NCBI RefSeq assembly: GCF_013141865.1
Contig: NZ_RCST01000001.1
Location: forward strand, 4,402,001-4,466,000
From: Methylomonas sp. ZR1
GTDB taxonomy: Bacteria > Pseudomonadota > Gammaproteobacteria > Methylococcales > Methylomonadaceae
Length of the DNA: 64,000 nucleotides
Direction of reading: 5' to 3'
A model generated the notes under the pieces. It worked only from the letters and a program-made list of their open reading frames with translations, made no database searches and had not been told where the DNA came from. This document shows, piece after piece, positions 1 through 8,349 of this stretch. The translations under genes and the position numbers were made by a program. Within the stretch, counting starts at the first letter, position 1. The number at the start of each line of letters is the position of its first letter.

Positions 1-588
1 TGCTCTGTGCCTTACCCATTTGCGCTGAGCATGGCGGGGATGGGCAAATGGCTGGGCGAGCCGATTTTAAGCAAAGACAACGTAGCGATGCTGAATCGCG
101 GCAATTGCGCAGATCCAGAACCCCTCACTCAGTTTTTGGGCCGAGCGCCCATCAACGTGAACGAGCAATGGTTCGAACAAGCGGCCTGCCCAGCCGAGCG
201 TTGGCATGCGGGTTTGTATTTTCTCAAGCCTTTATTGCGATACGTGATTGCCTTCGTCTGGTTATGGAGCGGCATCACCTCGCTGTTTTTCTACCCGCAT
301 CAACTGAGTTATCAGCTATTGGCAGCGCTTGGCATCACCGGCATGGGCGCGCCAATTGCCTTATACGGCTTGGCAGCCATGGATATGGGCTTGGGATTGG
401 CGACCTTGGCGCGGTTTAGGATCAACATGCTAATGCTTTGGCAGTTCTGGATCGTCCTCGGCTATAGCCTGACAGTGGCTGTTTGTTTACCGGAATTTGT
501 ATTCCACCCGTTCGGTCCGCTGTTGAAAAACCTGCCGTTTTTAATGTGCTTGTTGCTTGTCAGAATATTGGAAGGAGAGCCGTCATGA
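1..588 (+). CDS. SDR-type oxidoreductase with C-terminal DoxX-like membrane domain (5' partial)
   Basis: The reading frame is open to the left edge, so the N-terminal part is missing. The visible first ~65 residues resemble the tail of an NAD(P)-binding SDR/epimerase protein, and the remaining ~125 residues form about four hydrophobic segments of the DoxX-like type (from LLRYVIAFVWLWSG onward). The family assignment of the missing half is inferred from how such DoxX tails usually occur. The stop overlaps the next start (ATGATG), so it is translationally coupled to the DUF2269 gene. The substrate cannot be told. Confidence 0.6.
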   Translation, partial: CSVPYPFALSMAGMGKWLGEPILSKDNVAMLNRGNCADPEPLTQFLGRAPINVNEQWFEQAACPAERWHAGLYFLKPLLRYVIAFVWLWSGITSLFFYPHQLSYQLLAALGITGMGAPIALYGLAAMDMGLGLATLARFRINMLMLWQFWIVLGYSLTVAVCLPEFVFHPFGPLLKNLPFLMCLLLVRILEGEPS

Positions 589-1058
589 TGTATTTATCGT
601 TAAAATTGATCCATATCCTCAGCGCCATCGTATTGTTTGGCTTGGGTTCCGGTACGGTGTTTTACAAAGTGATGGCCGATAAAAGCGGCGATCACGCGGC
701 AATCGCCTCGACCAGCAAACATGTAGTGCTGGCCGATTGGTGGTTCACCACGCCGACTGTGATTATCCAGCCGTTAACCGGCGTGTTATTGGCCGATCAA
801 TTGTCGGCTTCGTTCGGCGACGGCTGGCTGTGGTGGACAGTGGTGCTGTATTTAATCACCGGACTGTGCTGGTTGCCGGTGGTAATTTTGCAGATCCGCA
901 TGCGCGACATTGCCGCCGAATCACTGGCTCAAGGCCGGACTTTGCCGTACCTGTATCACTATTATTCCAAGATTTGGCTATGGTTGGGCGTGCCGGCTTT
1001 CTTCGGCATGATAGGCGTCACCACCTTGATGGTGTTTCATAATTCACTCTGGAGCTGA
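585..1058 (+). CDS. DUF2269 family integral membrane protein
   Basis: A 157-residue protein with about four membrane helices and the DUF2269 pattern (early KLIHILSA, then FGLGSGT, then WWFTTPTVIIQPLTG). Start chosen at 585, which overlaps the upstream stop and follows a GGAAGGAGAG ribosome binding site; an ATG three bases later is equally possible. It lies between an SDR-DoxX gene and a DUF4166 gene with almost no spacing, which suggests one operon acting at the inner membrane. The family has no established function. Confidence 0.8.
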   Translation: MMYLSLKLIHILSAIVLFGLGSGTVFYKVMADKSGDHAAIASTSKHVVLADWWFTTPTVIIQPLTGVLLADQLSASFGDGWLWWTVVLYLITGLCWLPVVILQIRMRDIAAESLAQGRTLPYLYHYYSKIWLWLGVPAFFGMIGVTTLMVFHNSLWS

Positions 1059-1061
1059 GCC

Positions 1062-1643
1062 ATGTCTGTGTCATTAATGCAAAAAGTGTTGGGCGCCGAT
1101 TGGCAACAATTGCCTGAGGTTATTCAAAGACATTACCGAATTAGCAATGGCCAACAAAGCCGCCTGGTCGGAACGATGGAAATTGGCTATCCAATTTACC
1201 TGTTTCCGTTGATTTGGCTGATTCATTTGTTCGGCGGCTTGTTACTGTGGCGCGGGCAGGCGGCACAAGCCGAAGTGGACAAGACCGCCGACGGCGAACT
1301 ATTGCATTGGCATAGGACGATGACTTACGCCGATGGTAAAACTGATTGCTTTAGTTCCAGGATGAGTTATGCGGCTGACCACGAGTTGGTCGAACTCATA
1401 GGCTTTGGTTTTGGCTTGCGCTTGCACGTCAGCGTCGAAAACGGCGAATTGCTGTATCGCAGTAACGGCCATTTCTGGCAATGCGGGTCGCTACGCCTGA
1501 ATATTCCGGATTACTTATTGCTAGGTTCGGCCAGCATCAGCGAACGTGCTGTTTCAGAAGACGAGTTCTATCTGGATTTTTGCATCCGCCATCCCTGGTG
1601 GGGTGTGAGTTATTACTACCGGGGAAACTTTCGCTATGGCTGA
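1062..1643 (+). CDS. DUF4166 domain-containing protein
   Basis: A 193-residue protein matching DUF4166 throughout: N-terminal MQKVLGADWQQLPEVIQRHY, a hydrophobic stretch near residues 45-65, and a C-terminal WWGVSYYYRG motif. The gene starts three bases after the DUF2269 stop, so all three genes at the left edge probably form one transcript. DUF4166 often accompanies or is fused to SDR/saccharopine-dehydrogenase-like oxidoreductases, which fits the first gene here. Biochemical role unknown. Confidence 0.8.
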   Translation: MSVSLMQKVLGADWQQLPEVIQRHYRISNGQQSRLVGTMEIGYPIYLFPLIWLIHLFGGLLLWRGQAAQAEVDKTADGELLHWHRTMTYADGKTDCFSSRMSYAADHELVELIGFGFGLRLHVSVENGELLYRSNGHFWQCGSLRLNIPDYLLLGSASISERAVSEDEFYLDFCIRHPWWGVSYYYRGNFRYG

Positions 1644-2051
1644 TAGGGTTTATCAATGGGAAGGGCGGCTACAGAGCGGGATCCAAACGTGGCTCTTCCC
1701 AAGCATGCATGCCCGCTATACCGCTGTGTTCCGGTTTTCAAAACGACCCGGAATAATCGCGGATAAGTTCGAATATTGTGGGGTGAGCTCTTGCATGGCG
1801 GTGCAACCGGAGTGGGTTTGAGCCTGGTTAGTCCAGGCACCATCCGGTTGAGGGCGAACAGCTGCGACGTTTTGGCTGAAGAAACCCAGCATGGCTGGTT
1901 GGCGCGTCTTGACCAACTGTGTTTGCCAAGCTGGATGTCTAAAATATCGCCAGATTTGGCTGGAATTATTGCAGGATATGGCGTTGTCTGAAGTTCCGCG
2001 TGGCGATTAAGCTTTCTCTGTGGGCCTAGCAAAACTCTGGCGTGTAACATG
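1644..2051. other. Gene-free interval of about 400 bp
   Basis: Several overlapping short frames exist on both strands, but none has a ribosome binding site together with a recognisable protein pattern. They look like chance openings in moderately GC-rich sequence. It may be decayed coding sequence; I see no recognisable remnant. Confidence 0.5.
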
Positions 2052-2079
2052 TGTGGTTCCCGCTTGCGCGGGAACCACA
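2052..2079. repeat. REP-like palindrome / possible terminator hairpin
   Basis: Perfect inverted repeat: 12-base arms TGTGGTTCCCGC and GCGGGAACCACA around a TTGC loop, followed on the + strand by GATTTTT. It lies between the end of the gene-free interval and the 3' end of the reductase gene. A shorter palindrome with a related core (TCCCGCTTAAGCGGGA) occurs at 11555-11574, so this may be a dispersed REP-type element that also terminates transcription. Confidence 0.6.
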
Positions 2080-2085
2080 AGATTT

Positions 2086-3162
2086 TTAGCCCACTTCCGC
2101 TACCAAACTCGGGTAGTCGGTATAGCCAACTCTCGGATCCTGCCCCGCGGCCCCATAAAAGGTTTCAGCATGATAGGGGTTAAGGGCCACATTTAGTTGC
2201 AGACGCCGGACTAAATCGGGATTGGCGATATAATCCTTACCAAACGAAACGGCATCCGCTTCGCCGGCTGCAATGACTTGCTGAGCGGTTTCTCGATTAA
2301 AGCCTTCGTTGGCAATCAGCACGCCGCCAAAACGCTTTTTCAACGCCGGGCTGATACGATTTTCTCCGAGCGATTCTCGGGTAAAAATGAACGCAATGCC
2401 GCGTTTGCCCAATTGCTCGGCGAGATAGCCAAAGGTATTTAAGGGATCGGAATCACCCATCGAATGCGAGTCGCCTCTGGGCGCAAGATGCACGCCCACG
2501 CGACCCGGTCCCCATACCGAAATAGCCGCATCCGTCACTTCCAGCATCAGACGGGCGCGGTTTTCCACCGAACCGCCGTAAGCATCGGTTCTTTTATTGG
2601 TGCTGTCCTGCAAAAATTGGTCTAACAGATAGCCATTGGCGCCGTGAATCTCCACGCCGTCAAAACCGGCAAGTTTGGCGTTCTCCGCGCCTTTACGGTA
2701 AGTCTCGACAATCCCGGGGATTTCGCTGATGTCCAAGGCTCTAGGAGTCACGTAATCCCGAATCGGGCGGAGCAGGCTGACATGCCCCAAGGGCGCAATC
2801 GCACTGGGCGCGACGGGCAACTCGCCGTTTAGGTAGTCCGGATGCGATACTCGGCCGACGTGCCAGAGTTGCAGGAAAATTCGTCCGCCGGCGGCATGTA
2901 CTGCTTGGGTTACCTTGGTCCAGCCCGCCACTTGCTCATCCGACCAAATGCCGGGCGTGTTCGGATAGCCCACACCTTGCGCGGACACGCTGGTGGCTTC
3001 GCTTAAAATCAGCCCGGCATCCGCTCGCTGTGCGTAGTATTCGGCCATCAACTCGTTAGGCACCCGGCCGGCGCTGGCTCGGCAGCGTGTCAAAGGTGCC
3101 AGCACGATGCGGTTAGGTAAATTGATTTCCCCCACTTTGATGGGCTCAAACAGGTTGCTCAT
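2086..3162 (-). CDS. nemA: Old Yellow Enzyme family alkene reductase (NemA-like)
   Basis: A 358-residue FMN-dependent reductase of the OYE/N-ethylmaleimide reductase family, expected to reduce activated C=C bonds or nitro compounds with NAD(P)H in the cytoplasm. The sequence shows the FMN-binding start NRIVLAPLTRCRA, QLWHVGR, the catalytic HGAN pair (EIHGANGYLLDQFL), YGGSVENRARL, and C-terminal SFGKDYIANPDLVRRL. Length matches the family (about 360). Start at ATG 3162 follows GGAG. It is monocistronic and divergent from the small exported protein genes. The true substrate is unknown. Confidence 0.9.
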   Translation of the reverse strand: MSNLFEPIKVGEINLPNRIVLAPLTRCRASAGRVPNELMAEYYAQRADAGLILSEATSVSAQGVGYPNTPGIWSDEQVAGWTKVTQAVHAAGGRIFLQLWHVGRVSHPDYLNGELPVAPSAIAPLGHVSLLRPIRDYVTPRALDISEIPGIVETYRKGAENAKLAGFDGVEIHGANGYLLDQFLQDSTNKRTDAYGGSVENRARLMLEVTDAAISVWGPGRVGVHLAPRGDSHSMGDSDPLNTFGYLAEQLGKRGIAFIFTRESLGENRISPALKKRFGGVLIANEGFNRETAQQVIAAGEADAVSFGKDYIANPDLVRRLQLNVALNPYHAETFYGAAGQDPRVGYTDYPSLVAEVG

Positions 3163-3367
3163 ATCGTCTCCATGTTAAATGCAATTTTTAGCGGTTTTAC
3201 CTGACAACATACCATCCAGCCAGGTATTTTATGGAAATATGCAATCAGGCGGCACCGTTCATGCTGTGCGCGGAAAAGTCTTATTAAGAATTGTCGTCAG
3301 TTAAGAGATGTTTAAGCCTGCGGGTGAACAATGAGCCGCAACTGAAGATCCCGGATAAGGAGGATTT

Positions 3368-3649
3368 ATGTTCAGGCTTACCACACTATTGGCAACCATC
3401 TTGCTATTTTCGAGCGCAACATTTGCGCATGACGGCAACTGGGGCGGTAGACATCATCATAGTTACCAGCGCGAGCACTACGGGTATCACTATAACAATC
3501 CGTATCACCGCGCATACGTGCCGCCGCCCGCAGTCGGCTATTACCAGGCGCCGGCAGATTATTACGGGTTGCCGCCAGTGAGAGGGTTTGTCTATCAACA
3601 ACCCATCCCCGCACCGCGGTGTGATCGGAATATACGGCAAGGTTGGTAG
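3368..3649 (+). CDS. Small exported Tyr/His-rich protein with an APADYYGLPPVRGFVY box
   Basis: A 93-residue protein with a clear signal peptide (hydrophobic LLATILLFSSATFA, cleavage near AFA|H). The mature part is low-complexity, rich in His, Tyr and Pro. Its C-terminal box YQAPADYYGLPPVRGFVY recurs in the otherwise different exported protein at 12517-12906. The ribosome site GGAGGATTT-ATG is also shared with that gene. The next gene starts just after its stop, so the two are probably cotranscribed. Function unknown; envelope location inferred. Confidence 0.7.
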   Translation: MFRLTTLLATILLFSSATFAHDGNWGGRHHHSYQREHYGYHYNNPYHRAYVPPPAVGYYQAPADYYGLPPVRGFVYQQPIPAPRCDRNIRQGW

Positions 3650-3651
3650 TC

Positions 3652-3909
3652 GTGAACACGCGAATACGCCTCGCCCTGATGTTTTTGAGTCTGACGACGT
3701 TGAGCGGTTGTGTGGCTTACGCACCCTATGCGGAGTCTTATCCCGCGACATATACGCCGTATGGTTACGGTAGCTATAGTTACGGCTATTCGGCGCCTGT
3801 TGTGCCGGTCCCTGTGCCAATGTTTCGCGGTGGGTGGGGATACGGAGGCCATAGGGGCTATGGCGGGCATCACGGTCACGGACATTTTGGTCACCACGGG
3901 CATCATTAA
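3652..3909 (+). CDS. Small lipoprotein with Gly/His-rich tail
   Basis: An 85-residue protein with a type II signal sequence (LALMFLSLTTLSGC, lipobox LSGC), a Tyr/Pro/Ser-rich middle, and a tail of GHH/GHG repeats ending HFGHHGHH. The His-rich tail could bind metal ions, but this is only inference from composition. I chose the GTG at 3652, two bases after the upstream stop and 9 bases after AAGG; a TTG at 3643 is also in frame. It follows directly on another exported small protein. Confidence 0.6.
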   Translation: MNTRIRLALMFLSLTTLSGCVAYAPYAESYPATYTPYGYGSYSYGYSAPVVPVPVPMFRGGWGYGGHRGYGGHHGHGHFGHHGHH

Positions 3910-4113
3910 ACTGCGTTTCAGCCAGGTAGCGCGTGACATTATGTCGCATTCCAGGCATTAGGAAACACTGATACTATACTCGCCATTGCAGAGATGTTCA
4001 GCGCAATAACTTCCTCCCTTAATCCGGCCTCGTGTCGGAATTTTTTTGCCTAAAATACAGCCGTCTGATACCGGGCAAATAAAGACCAGTCATATTAAGG
4101 ACCAGCTTAATAG

Positions 4114-4332
4114 TCAGGACTTTATTTGTCTGAGCGGCTCGAGCAAAAGTTTTAGGCCGTTGTGATCCATTTCCTGCATCAATGCCAATAGTCTGCCTAA
4201 TTCACCGGCAGGAAATCCCTCGCGCGCGAACCAATTGAGGTAGTGGCCGGGCAAATCGGCGATAACGCGGCCCTTGTATTTGCCGTAAGGCATAGTAACG
4301 CTGACCAGTTTTGGTAAATCTTCGGGTTTCAT
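4114..4332 (-). CDS. DUF3820 family protein
   Basis: A 72-residue protein with the DUF3820 pattern: MPYGKYKGRVIADLPGHYLNWF, then FPAGELGRLL. The family is widespread in proteobacteria and sometimes labelled quorum-sensing-regulated virulence factor; its biochemical role is not settled. It lies 58 bases downstream of the NAD salvage operon on the same strand and might be read through from it, but nothing links it functionally. Confidence 0.8.
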   Translation of the reverse strand: MKPEDLPKLVSVTMPYGKYKGRVIADLPGHYLNWFAREGFPAGELGRLLALMQEMDHNGLKLLLEPLRQIKS

Positions 4333-4390
4333 GGATAAGTTTCCCTGGCTATTCCCTCTGCCCTGTTAAGCTTAAATAACGTGCATCGTC

Positions 4391-5422
4391 CTACTTAGTT
4401 TGAAATGACAGGAAGTTGCACAAGATAGCGAAATGGTCCTCAAACAGCGCTTCTTCCAGTGCCGGCAGCTGCGTGATCGGTATCCAGGCCACGCTTTCAA
4501 GATCGTCCGCTGCTTTTATCTCCGGCCAAGGTGTTGCCAAAGCAAAGTGATGCGCATGCGTGATGACGCGGCCACGGCACGATCTTCTGGGGTGGGAAAA
4601 CACTTTAACCTGTTGCAGGCAGTCTCGCAAAGCGGCATCCGGCAGGTTCAGGCTGGTTTCTTCCTTCAATTCGCGGATCGCGCCTTGCAGCAAGGATTCG
4701 CGTTTCTCCAGAAAGCCGCCCGGTATGGCCCACAGGCCTTTGCCGGGATAATGTTTGCGCTTGCCCAGCAACACATGATCGTTGACAGTGACTACCGCAT
4801 CGACGGTGGTGGCAATAACATCCCAGGGAATACCAGCATAGACTTGATTCTCTGCATGGATTTTGGCGTATTCCGCTTTTAATACCGCGTACTCGGGATT
4901 CTTTGCCCAATCGTTTAAAAAATCCCGTACCGGCACAGAAATCCGGCTGGCGATATTTGCCAACGCGGTCTCCGTGTTTTCTGCTGCAAACAGCTGGTGG
5001 CGCAGTGCCGTAGCATCAATATCCAGCTCGGACTCTATCGCCTCCATCGCCCAATCGGGAAAATTATCCAGATAATACGTGGACTCGTCTTTGTTAAAAC
5101 CCACCAGCGCAACCCGATCATGGTCGGAGATACATGCACCAACTTGCCGCCGGACATCGGCATTCCACAGCGTATCGTCGTAATAATCCCGCACCGGTAA
5201 AAATGTCAGGCGGGTTTGCTCGCTCTCCTGCAGCGTGGCGGCGATCATGGCCGCCCGCTCGGTCCATTTAAACGGATTGCGGATATTTCTGGACTGAAAG
5301 GACGAACCGACAATCACCAGCACCTCGTCAGCAATCTCCAAGGCTCTGCGGGTTAATTGCTCGTGTCCTTTGTGATAAATTTGGTAACGGCCAATCACAA
5401 TGGCTTTTTGATATTTAGTCAT
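4391..5422 (-). CDS. nadM: Bifunctional nicotinamide-nucleotide adenylyltransferase / Nudix hydrolase
   Basis: A 343-residue two-domain protein. Residues 1-180 are an archaeal-type NMN adenylyltransferase (GRYQIYHKGHEQL with the nucleotidyltransferase HxGH-type motif, then GSSFQSRNIRNPF). Residues 200-340 are a Nudix domain with an intact box at 235-258 (GGF...REL.EET), expected to hydrolyse ADP-ribose. The adenylyl step makes the dinucleotide used for NAD synthesis; the Nudix half would remove ADP-ribose, the effector of NrtR. It is the last core gene of the salvage operon, 10 bases after the nadE stop. Confidence 0.92.
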   Translation of the reverse strand: MTKYQKAIVIGRYQIYHKGHEQLTRRALEIADEVLVIVGSSFQSRNIRNPFKWTERAAMIAATLQESEQTRLTFLPVRDYYDDTLWNADVRRQVGACISDHDRVALVGFNKDESTYYLDNFPDWAMEAIESELDIDATALRHQLFAAENTETALANIASRISVPVRDFLNDWAKNPEYAVLKAEYAKIHAENQVYAGIPWDVIATTVDAVVTVNDHVLLGKRKHYPGKGLWAIPGGFLEKRESLLQGAIRELKEETSLNLPDAALRDCLQQVKVFSHPRRSCRGRVITHAHHFALATPWPEIKAADDLESVAWIPITQLPALEEALFEDHFAILCNFLSFQTK

Positions 5423-5432
5423 CGCTCTAGCC

Positions 5433-7130
5433 TTAATGTTTGGCCGCTATCGGCATTTGCCGGCCGGCGCCAAACGCTCTGGGCCGCACCCGAATGATGG
5501 GCGGCGCTTGCCGGCGTTTGTATTCATTGCGCGCTATCATGCCGACGATGCGTTGGTACACCGCTTCACCGGCAGTGGTGGCTCGAAAGCCAGCCACAAA
5601 CTCTTGGGCTTGTTGATATTCCCGATCAGCCAGCTGCTTGCCTTCGATCAACAGTTTCAAGATTTCATCCAACACCTCGTAAGGCGGCAAACTATCGGTA
5701 TCTTTCTGATCGGGCGCCAATTCGGCGGAAGGCGGTTTTGTTAAAATCGCCGCTGGAATAATCTCACGATTGGCGCGTTGGTTAATGTAAGCGGACAGGC
5801 GATACACCTCGGTTTTGTACAAGTCACCAATTAGGCCCAGGCCGCCGTTGGTGTCGCCGTACAGCGTGCAATAACCCACCGATATTTCGCTTTTGTTACC
5901 GGTGGTAAGAACCATCGCACCGGACTGATTGGAATATGCCATCAGGATGGTGCCGCGTAGACGAGCCTGCAAATTTTCCAAGCTCAAACCGCGTAATTCC
6001 TCGGAAAAACTGCTGTGAAATTGCTCGCCAAAATCATTCACCAGCGTCTTGATCGGATAGCTGTAAAGCGGTACGCCCAAGGCATCGCAGAGCAGTTGCG
6101 AGTCGCTCACCGAACCGCTGCTGGAAAATGCCGACGGCATCGTGATGGCGATGACATTTTCCGGTCCCAAGGCCTCGGCGGCAATCGCAATCGTCAACGC
6201 CGAATCAATACCGCCCGACGAACCCACCACCACTTTTTTGAAGCCGCAGCGCCGCACATAATCGCGTAAGCCCAGCAGGATATGTTGCAGAATGAATTCC
6301 TGATCATTATCAATTTGGGGCTGGGCCGATTGCGCAATGGTTTGAAATCCGCCTTCTGCAAAACGCAGCGTATCTATCACCGTTTGGAAAGCCGGCCATT
6401 CCCGCGCAATCTCACCATCGGCATTCACGGCAAAGGAAGCCCCGTCAAACACAATGCTGTCTTGTCCGCCGACTTGATTGACATACAGTATCGGTAAGCC
6501 ATGCCGGCGGGCGGCGCCGCAAATCACTTGTTGGCGTTGCGCGCGTTTGCCGATATTGGACGGGCTGGCATTGATGCTGACCACCAAGTCCGGGCGCATC
6601 CGGGCAAGTGCTTCGTAAGGATTAACCGGATAATCGTCGGCATTGTCGTTCCAACCGTCCTCGCAAATCATCAGCCCTACTTTATAACCCCCGACATCTA
6701 TACTCACCGCGCCCTGTTGACCCGGCTCGAAATGACGGCGCTCATCGAAAATATTGTAGGTGGGCAACAGTTGCTTGTGATATTCCGCAATAGTCTCGCC
6801 GTTACGGATGGCGATCAGCGCGTTATACAGCGGCTTACCGGGGCCGTTTGCTTTTATCGGCGTGCCGACAATCGCAACGAGGTCCGGAAACTGCGTTGAA
6901 AAAGCAGTCAGCTCTGCCAGCGCTTCGTAGGCTTTGCGAATAAAGGTCGATTCGTTTAACAGGTCGCCAGGGTAATACCCGCACAAGGACAACTCCGGGA
7001 ACACTAACAATTGCGCCTGCTGCGCGGCGGCTTGGCGATAAGCATCTTTGGCAATCGCCAAGTTGCCGGCAAAATCGCCGACCATGGGATTGATTTGGGC
7101 GATGGCGACGGTCAAGGGACGTGTAGACAT
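5433..7130 (-). CDS. nadE: Glutamine-dependent NAD+ synthetase
   Basis: A 565-residue enzyme that amidates nicotinate adenine dinucleotide to NAD+. An N-terminal nitrilase-type glutaminase domain (residues ~1-260: ELSLCGYYPGDLL with catalytic Glu, then LLPTYNIFDERRHF, then MICEDGW with catalytic Cys) precedes the ATP-dependent synthetase domain (VVGSSGGIDSALTIAIA P-loop, TTGNKSEISVGYCTLYGD). I chose ATG 7130, preceded by AGGAATTGTT, because the frame runs further upstream into the pncB 3' end without conserved sequence. It lies 19 bases after pncB. Confidence 0.95.
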   Translation of the reverse strand: MSTRPLTVAIAQINPMVGDFAGNLAIAKDAYRQAAAQQAQLLVFPELSLCGYYPGDLLNESTFIRKAYEALAELTAFSTQFPDLVAIVGTPIKANGPGKPLYNALIAIRNGETIAEYHKQLLPTYNIFDERRHFEPGQQGAVSIDVGGYKVGLMICEDGWNDNADDYPVNPYEALARMRPDLVVSINASPSNIGKRAQRQQVICGAARRHGLPILYVNQVGGQDSIVFDGASFAVNADGEIAREWPAFQTVIDTLRFAEGGFQTIAQSAQPQIDNDQEFILQHILLGLRDYVRRCGFKKVVVGSSGGIDSALTIAIAAEALGPENVIAITMPSAFSSSGSVSDSQLLCDALGVPLYSYPIKTLVNDFGEQFHSSFSEELRGLSLENLQARLRGTILMAYSNQSGAMVLTTGNKSEISVGYCTLYGDTNGGLGLIGDLYKTEVYRLSAYINQRANREIIPAAILTKPPSAELAPDQKDTDSLPPYEVLDEILKLLIEGKQLADREYQQAQEFVAGFRATTAGEAVYQRIVGMIARNEYKRRQAPPIIRVRPRAFGAGRQMPIAAKH

Positions 7131-7149
7131 AACAATTCCTATGCAGAAT

Positions 7150-8340
7150 TTAGGCGTAGTGATTAAAAATCTGTCGCAAATAGGCAATAAAGGTTTGGTC
7201 GTTGCATAAAGTTTTGCCGGGGGCATCGGACAATTTCGCCACCGGATCGCCGTTGCAGCGCACCAGCTTCATCACAATATTCAAAGGCTTGGGGCCGCCA
7301 AGATCGTTGGTTAAATTTGTGCCTATCCCAAAGCCCAACTGAATGCGGTCAGCAAAGTGCTGATAAAGACTGATTGCCTTGGGAATATCCAGTCCATCCG
7401 AGAACACCAAGCGTTTGCCGTGCGGATTGATGCGTAGTTTTTGATAATGGCCGATGGCTTTTTCGCCCCAAACCACCGGGTCGCCGGAGTCATGGCGCAG
7501 GCCGTCAAACAATTTGGCAAAATACAAATCAAAATCGCGCAGAAAGGCATCCATGCCAATGGTGTCGGTCAACGCCACACCCAAATCGCCGCGAAACTCC
7601 TGCGCCCAATCTTCCAAAGCCATGCGTTGAAACTCGCGCAGCCTTACCACGTGCGCTTGGTAAGATTGCAGATACTCGTGCGCCATCGTGCCGATCGGCG
7701 TTAAACCGAATTTTTTGGCCAGATACACATTGGATGTGCCTTTGAACAAGCTCGGCACTTCGGCTTGAAAGGTCCGCACCACTTCTTCTTGCCAGCTACC
7801 CCAGGCGCGCCGGCGCAAACCAAAATCGAAAATTTCAAAGGCATGGGTTTTTGCGGGTTGCTCGGCAAAGGCTTTAAGAGTGGCCAATTTTGCCTGCAAG
7901 CGGCGGCGGCCTTCCGCCAATAACGCCGCCTGGTCGAAGCGGCGAAAATACAGTTCCGAGACGATGTACAAACAAAATATCTCGAAATTCATCACATGCA
8001 CTTGCGGACCCTGGGCTTGAATTCTCAGGGTGTCGCCTTCGGCAAATGCCTTGATGTATTTGCTTCTAAACCGAAACAAGGACAGGAACTCGATGAAATC
8101 CGGCTTTAAGTACCGCAGCCCGGCTAAATAGGCCAGTTCGTCATCGGCAAATTGCAGGGAACACAGGTGATCCAGTTCTTGTTTGACATCATCCAGCAAG
8201 TCGGCCAGCGGATATTCCGGCGTGCTCCGGCAGATAAAATCGTATTCGGCGCTGGCTTCCGGCCGTTTATGCAGCATGGTTTGCCACATCGGAAATTTGT
8301 ACAAGTCGTTTTCAAGCAGGCTTTTGACGATGGGAGTCAT
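7150..8340 (-). CDS. pncB: Nicotinate phosphoribosyltransferase
   Basis: A 396-residue enzyme that converts nicotinate and PRPP to nicotinate mononucleotide. Typical PncB features are SLLENDLYKFPMWQ at the N-terminus, FDFGLRRRAWGSW, GTSNVYLAKKFGLTPIGTMAHEY with the active-site histidine region, and FDGLRHDSGDP. ATG 8340 has AAGGA six bases upstream; ATG 8346 directly abuts it and is less likely. Nine bases separate it from the upstream nicotinamidase-like gene. Together they make the nicotinamide to NaMN branch. Confidence 0.95.
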   Translation of the reverse strand: MTPIVKSLLENDLYKFPMWQTMLHKRPEASAEYDFICRSTPEYPLADLLDDVKQELDHLCSLQFADDELAYLAGLRYLKPDFIEFLSLFRFRSKYIKAFAEGDTLRIQAQGPQVHVMNFEIFCLYIVSELYFRRFDQAALLAEGRRRLQAKLATLKAFAEQPAKTHAFEIFDFGLRRRAWGSWQEEVVRTFQAEVPSLFKGTSNVYLAKKFGLTPIGTMAHEYLQSYQAHVVRLREFQRMALEDWAQEFRGDLGVALTDTIGMDAFLRDFDLYFAKLFDGLRHDSGDPVVWGEKAIGHYQKLRINPHGKRLVFSDGLDIPKAISLYQHFADRIQLGFGIGTNLTNDLGGPKPLNIVMKLVRCNGDPVAKLSDAPGKTLCNDQTFIAYLRQIFNHYA

Positions 8341-8349
8341 GTGCATTCC

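Noticed and set aside
1634..2080. A 148-codon frame on the minus strand in the 3' region of the DUF4166 gene
   Set aside because: Overlaps other short frames, has no ribosome site or recognisable protein pattern, and starts inside a palindrome.
7131..7226. A 32-residue N-terminal extension of the NAD synthetase frame
   Set aside because: It lies within the pncB coding end and is not like NadE; ATG 7130 has AGGA at good spacing.
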